Assembly: GCA_965220695.1 (NCBI GenBank)
Contig: OZ244838.1
Coordinates: 3,844,001-3,908,000 of the forward strand
Reading direction: 5' to 3'
Origin: UBA9620 sp965220695
Lineage (GTDB): Bacteria > Acidobacteriota > Vicinamibacteria > Vicinamibacterales > UBA8438
DNA length: 64,000 nucleotides
How positions within the stretch are numbered: position 1 is the first letter of the stretch; every line of letters starts with the position of its first letter. Below the pieces are notes generated by a model. That model did no database searches, had not been told where the DNA came from, and worked only from the letters and a program-made list of their open reading frames with translations. The translations under genes and the position numbers were made by a program. Of the stretch, positions 16,592-25,321 are shown piece by piece.

Positions 16592-17101
16592 GTGCGGATG
16601 AGTCACCGTGAACATCGCGCCGCATCACCCGCCAGCGTCCGCTGCTACGTGCTGACGATCAGCGACACGCGCACCGAAGAGAACGATTCCGGAGGACGGC
16701 TGCTCAGAGAGCTGCTCACCGGCGGCGGGCACGAGGTGCTGGGGCACGCCATCGTGCCCGACGAGCCGGCGACGTTGCGCGCCACCCTCGAACGCCAACT
16801 GGAGACCGAGGCGGTGCAGGCGGTGATCACGACCGGCGGCACCGGTATCAGCCGGCGCGACGGCAGCTACGAGGTGGTGAGCGCCCTGATCGACAAGCGG
16901 GTCGACGGGTTCGGAGAACTGTTTCGCGCGTTGAGCTTCGAGGAGATCGGTCCAGCGGCGATGTTGTCCCGGGCCTGCGCGGGGACGTCGCAGGGCAAGA
17001 TCCTCATCTCGCTCCCCGGCTCGCAGAACGCGGTGCGCCTGGGCATGACCCGGCTGATCCTGCCCGAGCTGGGGCACCTGGTACGAGAGGCCACACGATG
17101 A
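16592..17101 (+). CDS. moaB: molybdenum cofactor biosynthesis protein MoaB/Mog family
   Basis: A 169-residue MogA/MoaB-fold protein. Members bind molybdopterin and adenylylate it before molybdenum insertion. The visible motifs are YVLTISDTRTEENDSGGRLL, the pterin-binding loop AVITTGGTGISRRDGSYEVV and the closing KILISLPGSQNAVRLGMTRL. The length fits bacterial MoaB. ATG 16598 is an alternative start. It overlaps the moeA start by 4 bases (ATGA at 17098), so the two act as one transcription and translation unit. Confidence 0.93.
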   Translation: MRMSHREHRAASPASVRCYVLTISDTRTEENDSGGRLLRELLTGGGHEVLGHAIVPDEPATLRATLERQLETEAVQAVITTGGTGISRRDGSYEVVSALIDKRVDGFGELFRALSFEEIGPAAMLSRACAGTSQGKILISLPGSQNAVRLGMTRLILPELGHLVREATR

Positions 17102-18321
17102 CCGGCACGAAGATGCGGCCGTTCCGGTCGACGATTCCATTCGACGAGGCGCTGGCGCTGGCCGAGCAGGCGTCGGCGCCGCTGGACCGCATCGAGCGCG
17201 TCGCCCTCGACGAGAGCGCCGGCCGGGTGCTGGCCGCGCCGGTCGTGGCGGACCGCGACGTGCCGCCGTTCAACCGGGCGGCGATGGATGGCTACGCGGT
17301 CATCGCGGAGAGCACGTTCGGCGCGAGCCGCAGCCGCCCGCACGTGCTCCGGTGCATCGAGAGCGTGCACACCGGCGGTGTCCCCACGAGAACGCTCACA
17401 CCCGGGCACTGTACGCAGATCGCGACCGGCGCGCCGCTGCCGGACGGCGCCGATGCGGTCGTGATGGTGGAGGAAACCGACCGCCGGGAGGACGATCGGG
17501 TCTCGGTCTTCACACCGGTGCAGCCCCGCCAGAACGTGGGACGCCGGGGCGCCGATATCGCCGCCGGTGCGGCGCTGCTGCAGCCGGGCGACCTGCTGAC
17601 GCCGAGCCGGGTCGGCTCGATCGCGGCCCTGGGCATCGCCGCCATCGAGGTCTATGCCCGGCCACGGGTCGCCATCCTGTCCACCGGCAACGAGATCATC
17701 GCGCCGGGGCAGCCGCTGGGACCCGGCCAGATCTACGACATCAATCGCTTCACCCTCGGCGCCGTCATCCGGGAACACGGCGGCGTGCCGGCGCCGTTTC
17801 CGACCGCGCCGGACAACCTCGAGGAACTTGGCGCCACGGTGGACGCCTGCCTGGAACACGACATCCTGGTCTTCTCGGGCGGCAGCTCGGTCGGTGAACG
17901 CGACCTGACGCTCGACGTGCTGCGGCAGAAGGGGACGGTCCTGTTCCACGGCATCGCCGTGAAGCCCGGCAAACCCACCCTGTTCGGCACGATCGCGGGC
18001 ACGCCGGTGCTCGGCATGCCGGGGTATCCCACGTCGTGCCTGTCGAATGCGTACATGCTGCTGGTGCCGGTGCTGCGGCGGGTGGCGCGCTTGCCGGCGC
18101 ACCGGTTCCGCACGGTGCCGGCGCGTACGGCGCAGCGGATCAAGTCGGTGACCGGCCGGCACCAGTTCTACACGGTCCGTCTGGTCGACGGCCTGGCGGC
18201 GCCCGCCTTCAAGGCCTCGGGCGACATCACCAGCATGTCGCAGGCGGACGGCTATATCGAGATTCCGGCGCAGACCGAGATCGTGGAGGCCGGCGAGACG
18301 GTCGACGTGAAGCTGTTCTGA
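17098..18321 (+). CDS. moeA: molybdopterin molybdenumtransferase MoeA
   Basis: A 407-residue cytosolic enzyme that inserts molybdate into adenylylated molybdopterin. Typical segments in order: RAAMDGYAV (near residue 60), ATGAPLPDGADAVVMVEETD, VGRRGADIAAGAALLQPGDL, VAILSTGNEI, GGSSVGERDLTLDVL, GIAVKPGKPTLFGTIAGTPV and GMPGYPTSCLSNAYMLLVPV. Length and order are normal for the family. It is the second gene of a moaB-moeA pair. A MoeZ-type activator for sulfur carriers is encoded at 46453-47643. Confidence 0.96.
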   Translation: MTGTKMRPFRSTIPFDEALALAEQASAPLDRIERVALDESAGRVLAAPVVADRDVPPFNRAAMDGYAVIAESTFGASRSRPHVLRCIESVHTGGVPTRTLTPGHCTQIATGAPLPDGADAVVMVEETDRREDDRVSVFTPVQPRQNVGRRGADIAAGAALLQPGDLLTPSRVGSIAALGIAAIEVYARPRVAILSTGNEIIAPGQPLGPGQIYDINRFTLGAVIREHGGVPAPFPTAPDNLEELGATVDACLEHDILVFSGGSSVGERDLTLDVLRQKGTVLFHGIAVKPGKPTLFGTIAGTPVLGMPGYPTSCLSNAYMLLVPVLRRVARLPAHRFRTVPARTAQRIKSVTGRHQFYTVRLVDGLAAPAFKASGDITSMSQADGYIEIPAQTEIVEAGETVDVKLF

Positions 18322-18332
18322 CCGCCGCGATC

Positions 18333-18797
18333 CTACCGCTTGCCGACTTTCCGTTCGTACTCCGGTTCCAGTTCGTCGGCCCGGTGGAGATCGAACGGTT
18401 CGGCCGTCTGCGTGTAGCGTCCGCGAAACTCCGCGTGACAGCGGTAGCACACGGTCAGGTCCTTGAGACGGCTGTAGACGGCCAGGTCGATCAGCGCGGC
18501 GCCGCCGAGAATGCCGTAGGCGATCAGATCGAGCCCGTAGTAGTAGAAGCCGGCGCTGATCAGCGCGGCGACCACGATCATGGTCACTCCCAGTTTGGGA
18601 TCGAAGTCCTTCCGCATGTAGAAGTCGCCGCCCTCGCAGACGGGACACCGATCGACCGTCTCGTCGGCGTGAACCGCGCGGCTGAACGTCAACAGGAACG
18701 CCTGCCGGCACCGGCCGCAGGCAATCTGCACCGGCGTCTCGGTCGGCTCGACCGGGAGCGCGCTTCCGCACTGATGACAGACGACGGTAACTTCCAT
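18333..18797 (-). CDS. zinc-ribbon membrane protein
   Basis: A 154-residue protein. It begins with two cysteine pairs, CHQCG and CGRC (residues 8-30), then CPVCEGGDFYMRKDFDPKLG (a second zinc ribbon). Two hydrophobic spans follow (GVTMIVVAALISAGFYYYGL, AYGILGGAALIDLAVYS) and then CYRCHAEFRGRY. Such proteins may handle metal or serve as small assembly factors, but no function can be assigned. It lies 26 bases after the membrane-protein gene at 18824-19630, on the same strand, so the two probably form an operon. Confidence 0.75.
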   Translation of the reverse strand: MEVTVVCHQCGSALPVEPTETPVQIACGRCRQAFLLTFSRAVHADETVDRCPVCEGGDFYMRKDFDPKLGVTMIVVAALISAGFYYYGLDLIAYGILGGAALIDLAVYSRLKDLTVCYRCHAEFRGRYTQTAEPFDLHRADELEPEYERKVGKR

Positions 18798-18823
18798 GAC
18801 TGGTCCGGCGATCAGGCCGGCGT

Positions 18824-19630
18824 CTACACGGGCACGGTCGTGGCGACGAGGATGTACTTGGCGAGCACCTCGCCGACGATGACGGTGAAGAAATCGACGT
18901 ACAGAATGCCGGTGGCCGACTGCGTGGACCTGATCTTCGCGGTCTCCCACGTCAGGTACGCGAGCACCGCCGGCCCCAGCAACCCGAACAGGACCCGTTG
19001 CCAGAAGAACACGCCATCGAGCGAGAGGATATACCGGTCGAACCCCGGACCCGGCAGCTCGGCCAGCGCGATCGCCCACCACACGACACCCGCCACCACG
19101 ACAATCCGCACCGCCGTGGACCCGATGTGGAATTTGACGATCGACTGCAACAACGAGATGTCCATGGAGGGCAGCACCAGGTACCAGTGCCCCAGGATCA
19201 TGGCGGTCGAGGCGCCCCCGAGCAGGGCGGTCGACGCCAGCAGACTGGTGACCGTCAGCGCCGTCGCCAATGCGCCCGCATCGGCCGCGGCGGCGACCCC
19301 CTGCGCCGCGACGGCGGCCAGTCCGCTCACGACCGCGCCCCAGAGCCACACCTGTCGGAAGCGGGCGAGGACCCGGCCGATCGTGGCCCAATACACCAGG
19401 AGGGCGCCCGAGGCAACGACGAGCGCGGCCAGGGCCACGCCCTGCGCGCCGGCGCCGAACGCCACCTCGTCCGGACGCATGGCCAGCGCGACCAGCAGCA
19501 GGGCGGCGGCGACCCCGGCGTTGAAGCGGAAGAACTTCACCCCGGCCACGCGCGGCACCAGCACCAGCGTGCATGCGATGCCGACACCGAGGTGCGCGAG
19601 AAAGAGGAACAGAACGAATGACAGGGTCAT
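18824..19630 (-). CDS. polytopic membrane protein of unknown function
   Basis: A 268-residue protein with about eight hydrophobic spans, beginning TLSFVLFLFLAHLGVGIACT. Conserved-looking polar points lie at GHWYLVLPSMDISLLQSIVK and in a final WETAKIRSTQSATGILYVDF. Histidines near the membrane (H13, the H in GHWY and KFH) could be haem ligands, which is a speculation. It precedes the zinc-ribbon gene in the same direction. I do not recognise a named family. Confidence 0.75.
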   Translation of the reverse strand: MTLSFVLFLFLAHLGVGIACTLVLVPRVAGVKFFRFNAGVAAALLLVALAMRPDEVAFGAGAQGVALAALVVASGALLVYWATIGRVLARFRQVWLWGAVVSGLAAVAAQGVAAAADAGALATALTVTSLLASTALLGGASTAMILGHWYLVLPSMDISLLQSIVKFHIGSTAVRIVVVAGVVWWAIALAELPGPGFDRYILSLDGVFFWQRVLFGLLGPAVLAYLTWETAKIRSTQSATGILYVDFFTVIVGEVLAKYILVATTVPV

Positions 19631-19747
19631 GACGTGCGGCAGAGCGCCGGTACGGTGGCAGGGGGCGTGCGGCGCCTGACGGGCCGAGGGGACGGCACAG
19701 GGCGGGCTCGGCGCGCCGACCCCGCCTCGTGCCGCTGGGTTCGTGAA

Positions 19748-20347
19748 TTACCCGAGCCGGCGGTTCACTTCCGCCCAGTTCACAACGTTCCACCAGGCCG
19801 CGATGTAGTCGGGCCGGCGGTTCTGGTAGTTCAGATAGTAGGCGTGCTCCCACACGTCGAGCCCGAGCACCGCGGTCTTGCCGCTCATCACGGGGCCGTC
19901 CTGGTTGGGCGAACTCTCGATCGACAGCGAGCTGCCGCCGGCGACCAGCCAGGCCCAGCCGCTCCCGAACCGTCCCACCCCCGCGGCGGCGAACTGCGCC
20001 TTGAAGGTATCGAAGCTGCCGAACGATCCGTTGATCGCGTCGGCAATCCGGCCGGTCGGCGCGCCGCCGGCGTTGGGCGCCATCACCTGCCAGAACAGCG
20101 TGTGGTTCGAGTGACCGCCGCCGTTGTTGCGCACCGGCCCGCGGATGCCTTCCGGCAGCGCGTCCAGATCGCCGATCAAATCGTCGACGCTCTTGTCCTG
20201 CAGGTCGGGGTGCGCCTCGAGTGCGGCGTTCAACTTGGCCACATAGGTCGCGTGGTGCTTGCCGTGGTGGATGCGCATCGTCTGTTCGTCGATGTGCGGG
20301 GCCAGGGCGTCGAAATCGTACGGCAAACCGGGAAGCTGATGCGCCAT
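19748..20347 (-). CDS. sodB: superoxide dismutase (Fe/Mn family)
   Basis: A 199-residue enzyme that converts superoxide to oxygen and peroxide. Metal ligands are in place: H27 in MRIHHGKHHATYV, H82 in GGGHSNHTLFW, D164 and H168 in LGLDVWEHAYYLNYQNRRPD. The length is typical and no signal peptide is visible, so it is cytosolic. Sequence alone does not fix iron versus manganese. ATG 20347 is chosen because it opens the conserved HQLPGLPYDFDALAPHI; upstream in-frame sequence is not SOD-like. Confidence 0.96.
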   Translation of the reverse strand: MAHQLPGLPYDFDALAPHIDEQTMRIHHGKHHATYVAKLNAALEAHPDLQDKSVDDLIGDLDALPEGIRGPVRNNGGGHSNHTLFWQVMAPNAGGAPTGRIADAINGSFGSFDTFKAQFAAAGVGRFGSGWAWLVAGGSSLSIESSPNQDGPVMSGKTAVLGLDVWEHAYYLNYQNRRPDYIAAWWNVVNWAEVNRRLG

Positions 20348-20378
20348 GCGGAAATCTCCTTCGAAAACAGGTCGGGGG

Positions 20379-21548
20379 TTAGTGGTGGGTGACGACGTTG
20401 TAGAGCGTGTCGCGTTCGATCGGGTCTCGACCGGCGACACGGATCAGGTGGCTGATGTCATCGGTGGTCAGCGCCTCCGGCGTGCGGGCGCCGGCCATGT
20501 GGTAGATCTGCTCTTCCTGCACCGTCCCGTCGAGGTCGTCCACCCCGAACCAGAGGGACGCCTGCGCCGTCTCGACGCCGGTCGCAATCCAGAAGGCTTT
20601 GATGTGCGGCACGTTGTCGAGCATGAGCCGCGCCACCGCGTGCACCCGCAGCGTGTCGGCCGCGGTCGGCGCCGGCAACTTCCGCATCTGGTTGTTGTCG
20701 GGATGAAACGCGAGTGGAATGAACGCCTGGAAGCCACCCGTTTCGTCCTGCAGCGCGCGCGCCCGCAGCATGTGGTCGACCCGTTCCGCGGCGGTCTCGA
20801 TATGCCCGTACAGCATGGTGACGTTCGAGCGCATCCCGAGCCGATGCGCGGTGCGATGGATGTCCAGATAGCGGTCGGTCCCGCACTTGTCGTGGCAGAT
20901 CTTCCGCCGCACGCGCTCGGCGAACACCTCGGCCCCGCCACCCGGCAGCGAATCGAGTCCGGCCGCCATCAGCTCGCGCAGCACCTGCTCGTCCGTGCGG
21001 TGGTAGAGATCGGCGAAGAACGCGATCTCGACGGCGGTGAAACATTTCAGGTGCACGTCCGAACGGATGCGTTTGAAGCCGCGCAGCAACTCGAGGTAGT
21101 AGTCGAACGGCAGATCGGGGTGCAGACCATTGACGACGTGCACCTCGGTCAGCGTCTGGTCGCGGCGCGCCCGCAGCTTGTCCCACACCTGCTCGAGGCT
21201 CAGGGTGTAGGCGCCCTCGTCCCCCGGCTGCAACCGGGCAAATGCGCAGAACAGACAACTGGCGACACACACGTTCGTCGCTTCGATGCGGATGTTGTGA
21301 TTGAAGAAGGTGAGGCCGTCGTGCCGCCGCTCGCGCTCGCGGTTGGCCAGCCAACCGACCGCCAACAGATCGGGACAGTCGAACAGGCGCAGTCCGTCGT
21401 CCGGCTCGAGTCGGACACCGGTGTCGAGTTTCCCGGCGATTTCCGACAACCCGGCGGCCCGCACGCGCGCCGGGATGGACGACGCGGCGGCTGACACCGG
21501 CGCACCGCTCGCGGTCGACTGCCCGTTCCGCACGTCAAGGGTCGTCAC
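20379..21548 (-). CDS. mqnE: aminodeoxyfutalosine synthase MqnE (radical SAM)
   Basis: A 389-residue radical SAM enzyme of the futalosine route to menaquinone; it joins SAM to carboxyvinyl-oxybenzoate. The [4Fe-4S] motif is CVASCLFCAF in RIEATNVCVASCLFCAFARL, preceded by GLTFFNHNIRIEATN. Then come VHVVNGLHPDLPFDYYLELL, SLPGGGAEVF and AFIPLAFHPDNN. The order fits MqnE rather than CofH or MqnC, although these are close relatives. GTG 21548 is the likely start because residues upstream are unlike the family. No other mqn gene is in the window. Confidence 0.9.
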   Translation of the reverse strand: MTTLDVRNGQSTASGAPVSAAASSIPARVRAAGLSEIAGKLDTGVRLEPDDGLRLFDCPDLLAVGWLANRERERRHDGLTFFNHNIRIEATNVCVASCLFCAFARLQPGDEGAYTLSLEQVWDKLRARRDQTLTEVHVVNGLHPDLPFDYYLELLRGFKRIRSDVHLKCFTAVEIAFFADLYHRTDEQVLRELMAAGLDSLPGGGAEVFAERVRRKICHDKCGTDRYLDIHRTAHRLGMRSNVTMLYGHIETAAERVDHMLRARALQDETGGFQAFIPLAFHPDNNQMRKLPAPTAADTLRVHAVARLMLDNVPHIKAFWIATGVETAQASLWFGVDDLDGTVQEEQIYHMAGARTPEALTTDDISHLIRVAGRDPIERDTLYNVVTHH

Positions 21549-21770
21549 GCTGCACCCACTACTGCACCTGTTGTCGACGGCTGGCGGCACACCGCCGGGC
21601 CGAGCCCGCCACGCCTGCGCCGCACGCCACAAGCAGACATCGTACGCCGGAGCGGCGCTCATGAGCAACCGGACTCCGATTGGACGCGACAGGCCTCTCG
21701 CGCCGTCGACCGCGGGCCGCATTGAGCACGCGGGGAACGGCGTGCTACACTGCCGCCGACTCGACGCTCC

Positions 21771-21975
21771 CTGATGGTCAAGGGAAGTGGGTGCGAAGCC
21801 CACACGGTCCCGCCACTGTAAGCGGAGAGCGACACGGCGTTGCGGCGTGCCTGCTGCATCGGCTGCACTCGGCCGATCCCGGCAGGAACGCCCGCCACTG
21901 GACTCGATGAGTCTGGGAAGGCGTGGCCCTGTCGCGTGCCTCCGCAAGTCAGGAGACCTGGCCATCGGGCTCGTC
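21771..21975 (+). promoter_or_regulatory. cobalamin (B12) riboswitch
   Basis: Shows the conserved order of an adenosylcobalamin-type riboswitch: GGGAAGTGGGTGCGAAGCCC (from 21782), GGTCCCGCCACTGTAAGCGG (21806-21825), a second GCCACTGGAC (from 21895), GGGAAGGCGTGGC, and the B12 box GCAAGTCAGGAGACC (21944-21958). The next gene downstream (22093) is an ABC ATPase of vitamin B12 type, so the switch should turn the uptake genes off when cobalamin is plentiful. Confidence 0.95.
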
Positions 21976-21980
21976 CTTTT

Positions 21981-22004
21981 TGCCCGTTCGTGACGGAACG
22001 GGCA
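21981..22004 (+). promoter_or_regulatory. hairpin after the B12 box, possible expression platform
   Basis: TGCCCGTTC (21981-21989) pairs perfectly with GAACGGGCA (21996-22004) around a six-base loop. It sits between the riboswitch core and the btuD start, where an expression platform is expected. A short T-run precedes rather than follows it, so control of translation is as likely as termination. Confidence 0.5.
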
Positions 22005-22092
22005 CGGCGCGTGGACGCCGGAAGGAGCCCCGTGATTCCACACTCGTACCCCGGATCCGGTCTCGGCCGCACGTGCGCCGAAAGGACCGGGC

Positions 22093-22920
22093 GTGATCCG
22101 CGCTGACAGCGTCTCGTTCGACTACGGCGCCAGGCGCGTGCTCGACGAGGTCAGCCTGGCGGTGCCCGCCGGACGCCGGGTCGGCGTGCTCGGTCCCAAC
22201 GGATCGGGCAAGACCACCCTGCTCAAGCTGCTGGCCGGGCTGCTGGCGCCGGCCCGCGGACAGGTGACGTTCGACGGGTGGGCGACCGTCGGGCTCGACC
22301 GCCGCACGCTTGCCCGCCGTCTGGCGGTGGTGCCCCAGGACACGCAGCTCGCGTTCGACTACACGGTGCTCGAGATCGTCCTGATGGGTCGGTATCCGCA
22401 CCTGCAGGCGTTCCAGCTCGAAGGACCGCACGATATCGAGATCGCGCGGCGCGCGCTCGCGGCCACCGGCACCGCCGGACTGGAAGGACGGTCGTTCCGG
22501 ACCCTGAGCGGCGGCGAGCGGCAGCGGGTGGTCATGGCGGGTGCGCTGGCGCAGTTCGAACCGGGCTCGGCCGCCGGCGGAAACGACGCCGCGCGGGTGC
22601 TGCTGCTCGACGAACCGACGTCGTCACTCGACCTTGCCTTCCAGCTCGAGACCGCCGCGCTGCTCGAACGCCTGAACCGCGAGCGCGGCACGACCATCGT
22701 CGTCTGCACCCACGACCTGAACTTCGCCGCCGGACTGTGTCACGAGCTGGTGCTGCTGCGCGAGGGTCGCGTCGCGGCGGCGGGCCCGACCGAGACGGTG
22801 CTGACCCCGGCGACGATCGGCGCCGTGTATGGCGTGCAGGCCGACGTGCACCGGCATGCAGGGCACGGGCGCCTGACCGTCGTCCCCCTCGCCCGGCTGT
22901 CGGAGGACCGTCTCTCGTGA
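22093..22920 (+). CDS. btuD: cobalamin ABC transporter ATP-binding protein, BtuD-like
   Basis: A 275-residue cytosolic ATPase of the FecE/BtuD group. Walker A is GPNGSGKTT (residues 34-42), the Q-loop is VVPQDTQ, the signature TLSGGERQRV, Walker B LLLDEPTSSLD and the switch His lies in VVCTHDLNFA. A short extra segment (EPGSAAGGNDAAR) separates the signature from Walker B. It starts at GTG 22093, and its stop overlaps the permease start at 22917 (GTGA). The B12 riboswitch upstream supports cobalamin rather than haem or siderophore as substrate. Confidence 0.9.
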   Translation: MIRADSVSFDYGARRVLDEVSLAVPAGRRVGVLGPNGSGKTTLLKLLAGLLAPARGQVTFDGWATVGLDRRTLARRLAVVPQDTQLAFDYTVLEIVLMGRYPHLQAFQLEGPHDIEIARRALAATGTAGLEGRSFRTLSGGERQRVVMAGALAQFEPGSAAGGNDAARVLLLDEPTSSLDLAFQLETAALLERLNRERGTTIVVCTHDLNFAAGLCHELVLLREGRVAAAGPTETVLTPATIGAVYGVQADVHRHAGHGRLTVVPLARLSEDRLS

Positions 22921-23963
22921 CCGGCGTTTCGACGGCGGCCGCCGTGTCGGGGGCGCCCGGGGGCGACCTCCGCCGCCGTATCCGAGGCGTGCAGATCGGC
23001 TTCGGCGCACTGGCCGCGGCCGCCTGCCTGATCGCGCCGCTCGTAGGACCGACGTCGCTTGACCTGCGGCGGGTCTTCGACCCGGCGATCCCGTTCGCCG
23101 ACAACGTCGACGCGCAGATCTTCTTCATCGCCCGGCTCCCGCGCGCGCTGGCGGGCGCGCTGGTCGGCGCGTCGCTGGCCGCCGCCGGCGTCGTGCTGCA
23201 AGCGCTGCTGCGCAACCCGCTGGCCACGCCGTTCACGCTCGGTGTCTCGGCCGGCGCCTCGCTGGGCGCCATGCTGGTCATCACCCTCGGGTTGCCGCCG
23301 GCGTTGGCGGGGATTCCCGCCGTGCCGATCGCGAGCTTCGCCGGCGCGCTCGGCGCCGTGGCGATCGTCTACTGGCTGGCCACGATGCGGCGGCAGGGGC
23401 TGTCGACCACCGTGCTGCTGCTGGCCGGCGTGACGCTGAACTCGCTGTTCTCCGCGATCATCCTGTTCGTCCAATATCTGGCCGACTTCACGCAGAGTTT
23501 CCGGGCGGTGCGGTGGGTGATGGGCAACCTCGACGTCAGCAGCTACGGACCGATCCTGTCGGCCCTGCCGCTCATGGGACTCGCGTTCGTGGCGTTCGCG
23601 CGCCTGCCGCGTGCGCTCAACCTGCTCACCCTCGGCGCCGACAGCGCCGCCGCGCGGGGGGTCGACGTCCTCCGCACGCAGCGTCTGGCGTTCCTCAGCG
23701 CCTCGCTCGCCACCGGCGCGGCGGTGGCGCTGGGCGGGCCGATCGGGTTCATCGGCATCATCATTCCGCACCTGGTCCGACTGCTGGTGGGCGCCGACCA
23801 CCGGCTGGTGCTGCCCGCCTCCGCCTTTCTCGGCGCGGCGTTCCTCGTGACATGCGACGTCGCGGCGCGCACGCTGCTGTCTCCCATGGAGCTGCCGGTC
23901 GGCATCATCACCGCGCTGCTCGGCGGACCGTTCTTTCTGTGGCTCCTGGTACGCAACCGATGA
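22917..23963 (+). CDS. btuC: cobalamin ABC transporter permease, BtuC-like
   Basis: A 348-residue FecCD/BtuC permease with about ten membrane spans. Family phrases include RLPRALAGALVGASLAAAGV followed by VLQALLRNPLATPFTLGVSA, WVMGNLDVSSYGPI and GGPIGFIGIIIPHLVRLLVG. The GTG start overlaps the btuD stop and its TGA overlaps the btuF ATG at 23960. The length is normal for the family. Confidence 0.92.
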   Translation: MTGVSTAAAVSGAPGGDLRRRIRGVQIGFGALAAAACLIAPLVGPTSLDLRRVFDPAIPFADNVDAQIFFIARLPRALAGALVGASLAAAGVVLQALLRNPLATPFTLGVSAGASLGAMLVITLGLPPALAGIPAVPIASFAGALGAVAIVYWLATMRRQGLSTTVLLLAGVTLNSLFSAIILFVQYLADFTQSFRAVRWVMGNLDVSSYGPILSALPLMGLAFVAFARLPRALNLLTLGADSAAARGVDVLRTQRLAFLSASLATGAAVALGGPIGFIGIIIPHLVRLLVGADHRLVLPASAFLGAAFLVTCDVAARTLLSPMELPVGIITALLGGPFFLWLLVRNR

Positions 23964-24826
23964 GAATCCGGCAGCCCGTCGTGACCGCCGCCTGCCTGCT
24001 CTCGGCCGCGCTGGCCGCGCCCGCCGCACAGGAGCACGCGACGCGCATCGTCTCGATCGTCCCCGCCCTGACCGAGGCGCTCTTCGCCATGGGCGCCGGA
24101 GACCGCGTGGTGGGCGTCGGCAGCTTCGCCACTCACCCCGCGCAGGTCGCCGCCCTGCCCCGGGTCGGCGGGCTGATCGACCCCGACATGGAGCAGATGT
24201 TCGCGCTGCGCCCCGATCTCGTCCTGCTCGACGAGAGCCAGGCGGACCAGATCGAGCAGCTCCGCCGCGCCGGGATCCCGGTGTTCGTCCATGCCCACGG
24301 CGGACTGACCGACACATTGTCGGTCATCAGGCGTCTGGGCGCGCAGATTGGACGACCCGAGGCGGCCGCGCGGCTGACCAGGACCATCGAGACGCGGCTG
24401 GCCGACCTGCAGTCCCGCCTCGGCGGACGCACACCGCCCCGGGTGCTGCTCGTATTCGGACGCGAGCCGGGCTCGTTGCGCAACCTCTACGCCAGCGGCG
24501 GCCTTGGATTCCTGCACGACATGCTCGTCGCCGCCGGCGGCCGCAACGCCTTCGCCGGCATCCGGCGCGAGTCGCTGCAACTGACCTCGGAGGCGATCCT
24601 GGCGGCCGCCCCGGAGGTTATCGTCGAGCTGACCTACGACGACCGCATGACGCCGGCGACGCGGGCGGCGGAGATCGCCGTGTGGGATCGGCTGCCGGCG
24701 GTGCCGGCGGTGCGCAACGGGCGCATCCATCTGCTGCTCGGCAATCAGTTCGTACGCCCGGGCCCGCGTCTGGCCGACGCGACCGAGGCGATCGCGCGGG
24801 TGCTGCATCCGGACGCGTTCCCGTAG
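23960..24826 (+). CDS. btuF: cobalamin-binding protein, BtuF-like
   Basis: A 288-residue periplasmic binding protein. A signal peptide spans residues 1-22 (TAACLLSAALAAPAAQ). The mature part opens RIVSIVPALTEALFAMGAGD, then PRVGGLIDPDMEQMFALRPD and PEVIVELTYDD, the layout of class III binding proteins for B12 and iron complexes. It is the last gene of the riboswitch-controlled btuDCF unit and should pass cobalamin to BtuCD. The sequence following it is a receptor relic. Confidence 0.9.
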   Translation: MRIRQPVVTAACLLSAALAAPAAQEHATRIVSIVPALTEALFAMGAGDRVVGVGSFATHPAQVAALPRVGGLIDPDMEQMFALRPDLVLLDESQADQIEQLRRAGIPVFVHAHGGLTDTLSVIRRLGAQIGRPEAAARLTRTIETRLADLQSRLGGRTPPRVLLVFGREPGSLRNLYASGGLGFLHDMLVAAGGRNAFAGIRRESLQLTSEAILAAAPEVIVELTYDDRMTPATRAAEIAVWDRLPAVPAVRNGRIHLLLGNQFVRPGPRLADATEAIARVLHPDAFP

Positions 24827-25320
24827 GCGCGCAGGGACGGTTCCGGATCGCGGACCTTCCGGCCGGCCGCTACGAGATTCGGGTCGCGCTCGACGGTTTC
24901 TCCGCGACGCCGGCCACGGTCGATCTCGCCCCCGGCGCAGCCCGGGATCTCACGGTCTCGCTGCAGGTCAGCGCGGTCGGCGAATCGGTCGTCGTCACGC
25001 CGGCAGGGCGCGATCTGCCGCGCTCACGGGTGACCGACAGCGTCACCGTCGTGACCGGGGACGACATCGCCGCGAGGCAGTTCGAGACGGTGGCCGACAT
25101 CGAGCGTATCGAGGTGGTGCGCGGACCGCAGAGCGCGATGTACGGGTCGGACGCCATTGGCGGCGTGGTGCAAATCATCACGAAGCAGGGTGGCCCGGCC
25201 CGTTCTCGGTCGGTGACGCACTGACGCGCCGCCCCCGGCACCAGGGATCGGTGGACCTGTCGCTCACCCAGCCGCGGTTCCCGGTCTCGGCCGCAGCGTC
25301 ATCGCGGGGGTCCGCATCGG
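24827..25320 (+). pseudogene. collapsed TonB-dependent receptor (BtuB-like)
   Basis: Three remnants of a receptor are joined end to end. First comes the rear of a carboxypeptidase-like N-terminal domain with no start codon (GRFRIADLPAGRYEIRVALD). A plug domain follows whose middle is missing: FETVAD runs straight into IERIEVVRGPQSAMYGSDAI, although about 50 residues normally separate them. In another frame after 25200, FSVGDALTRRPRHQGSVDLS looks like the last barrel strands. Almost the whole barrel is absent. Its place directly behind btuF suggests it was the B12 receptor. Confidence 0.75.
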
Positions 25321-25321
25321 G

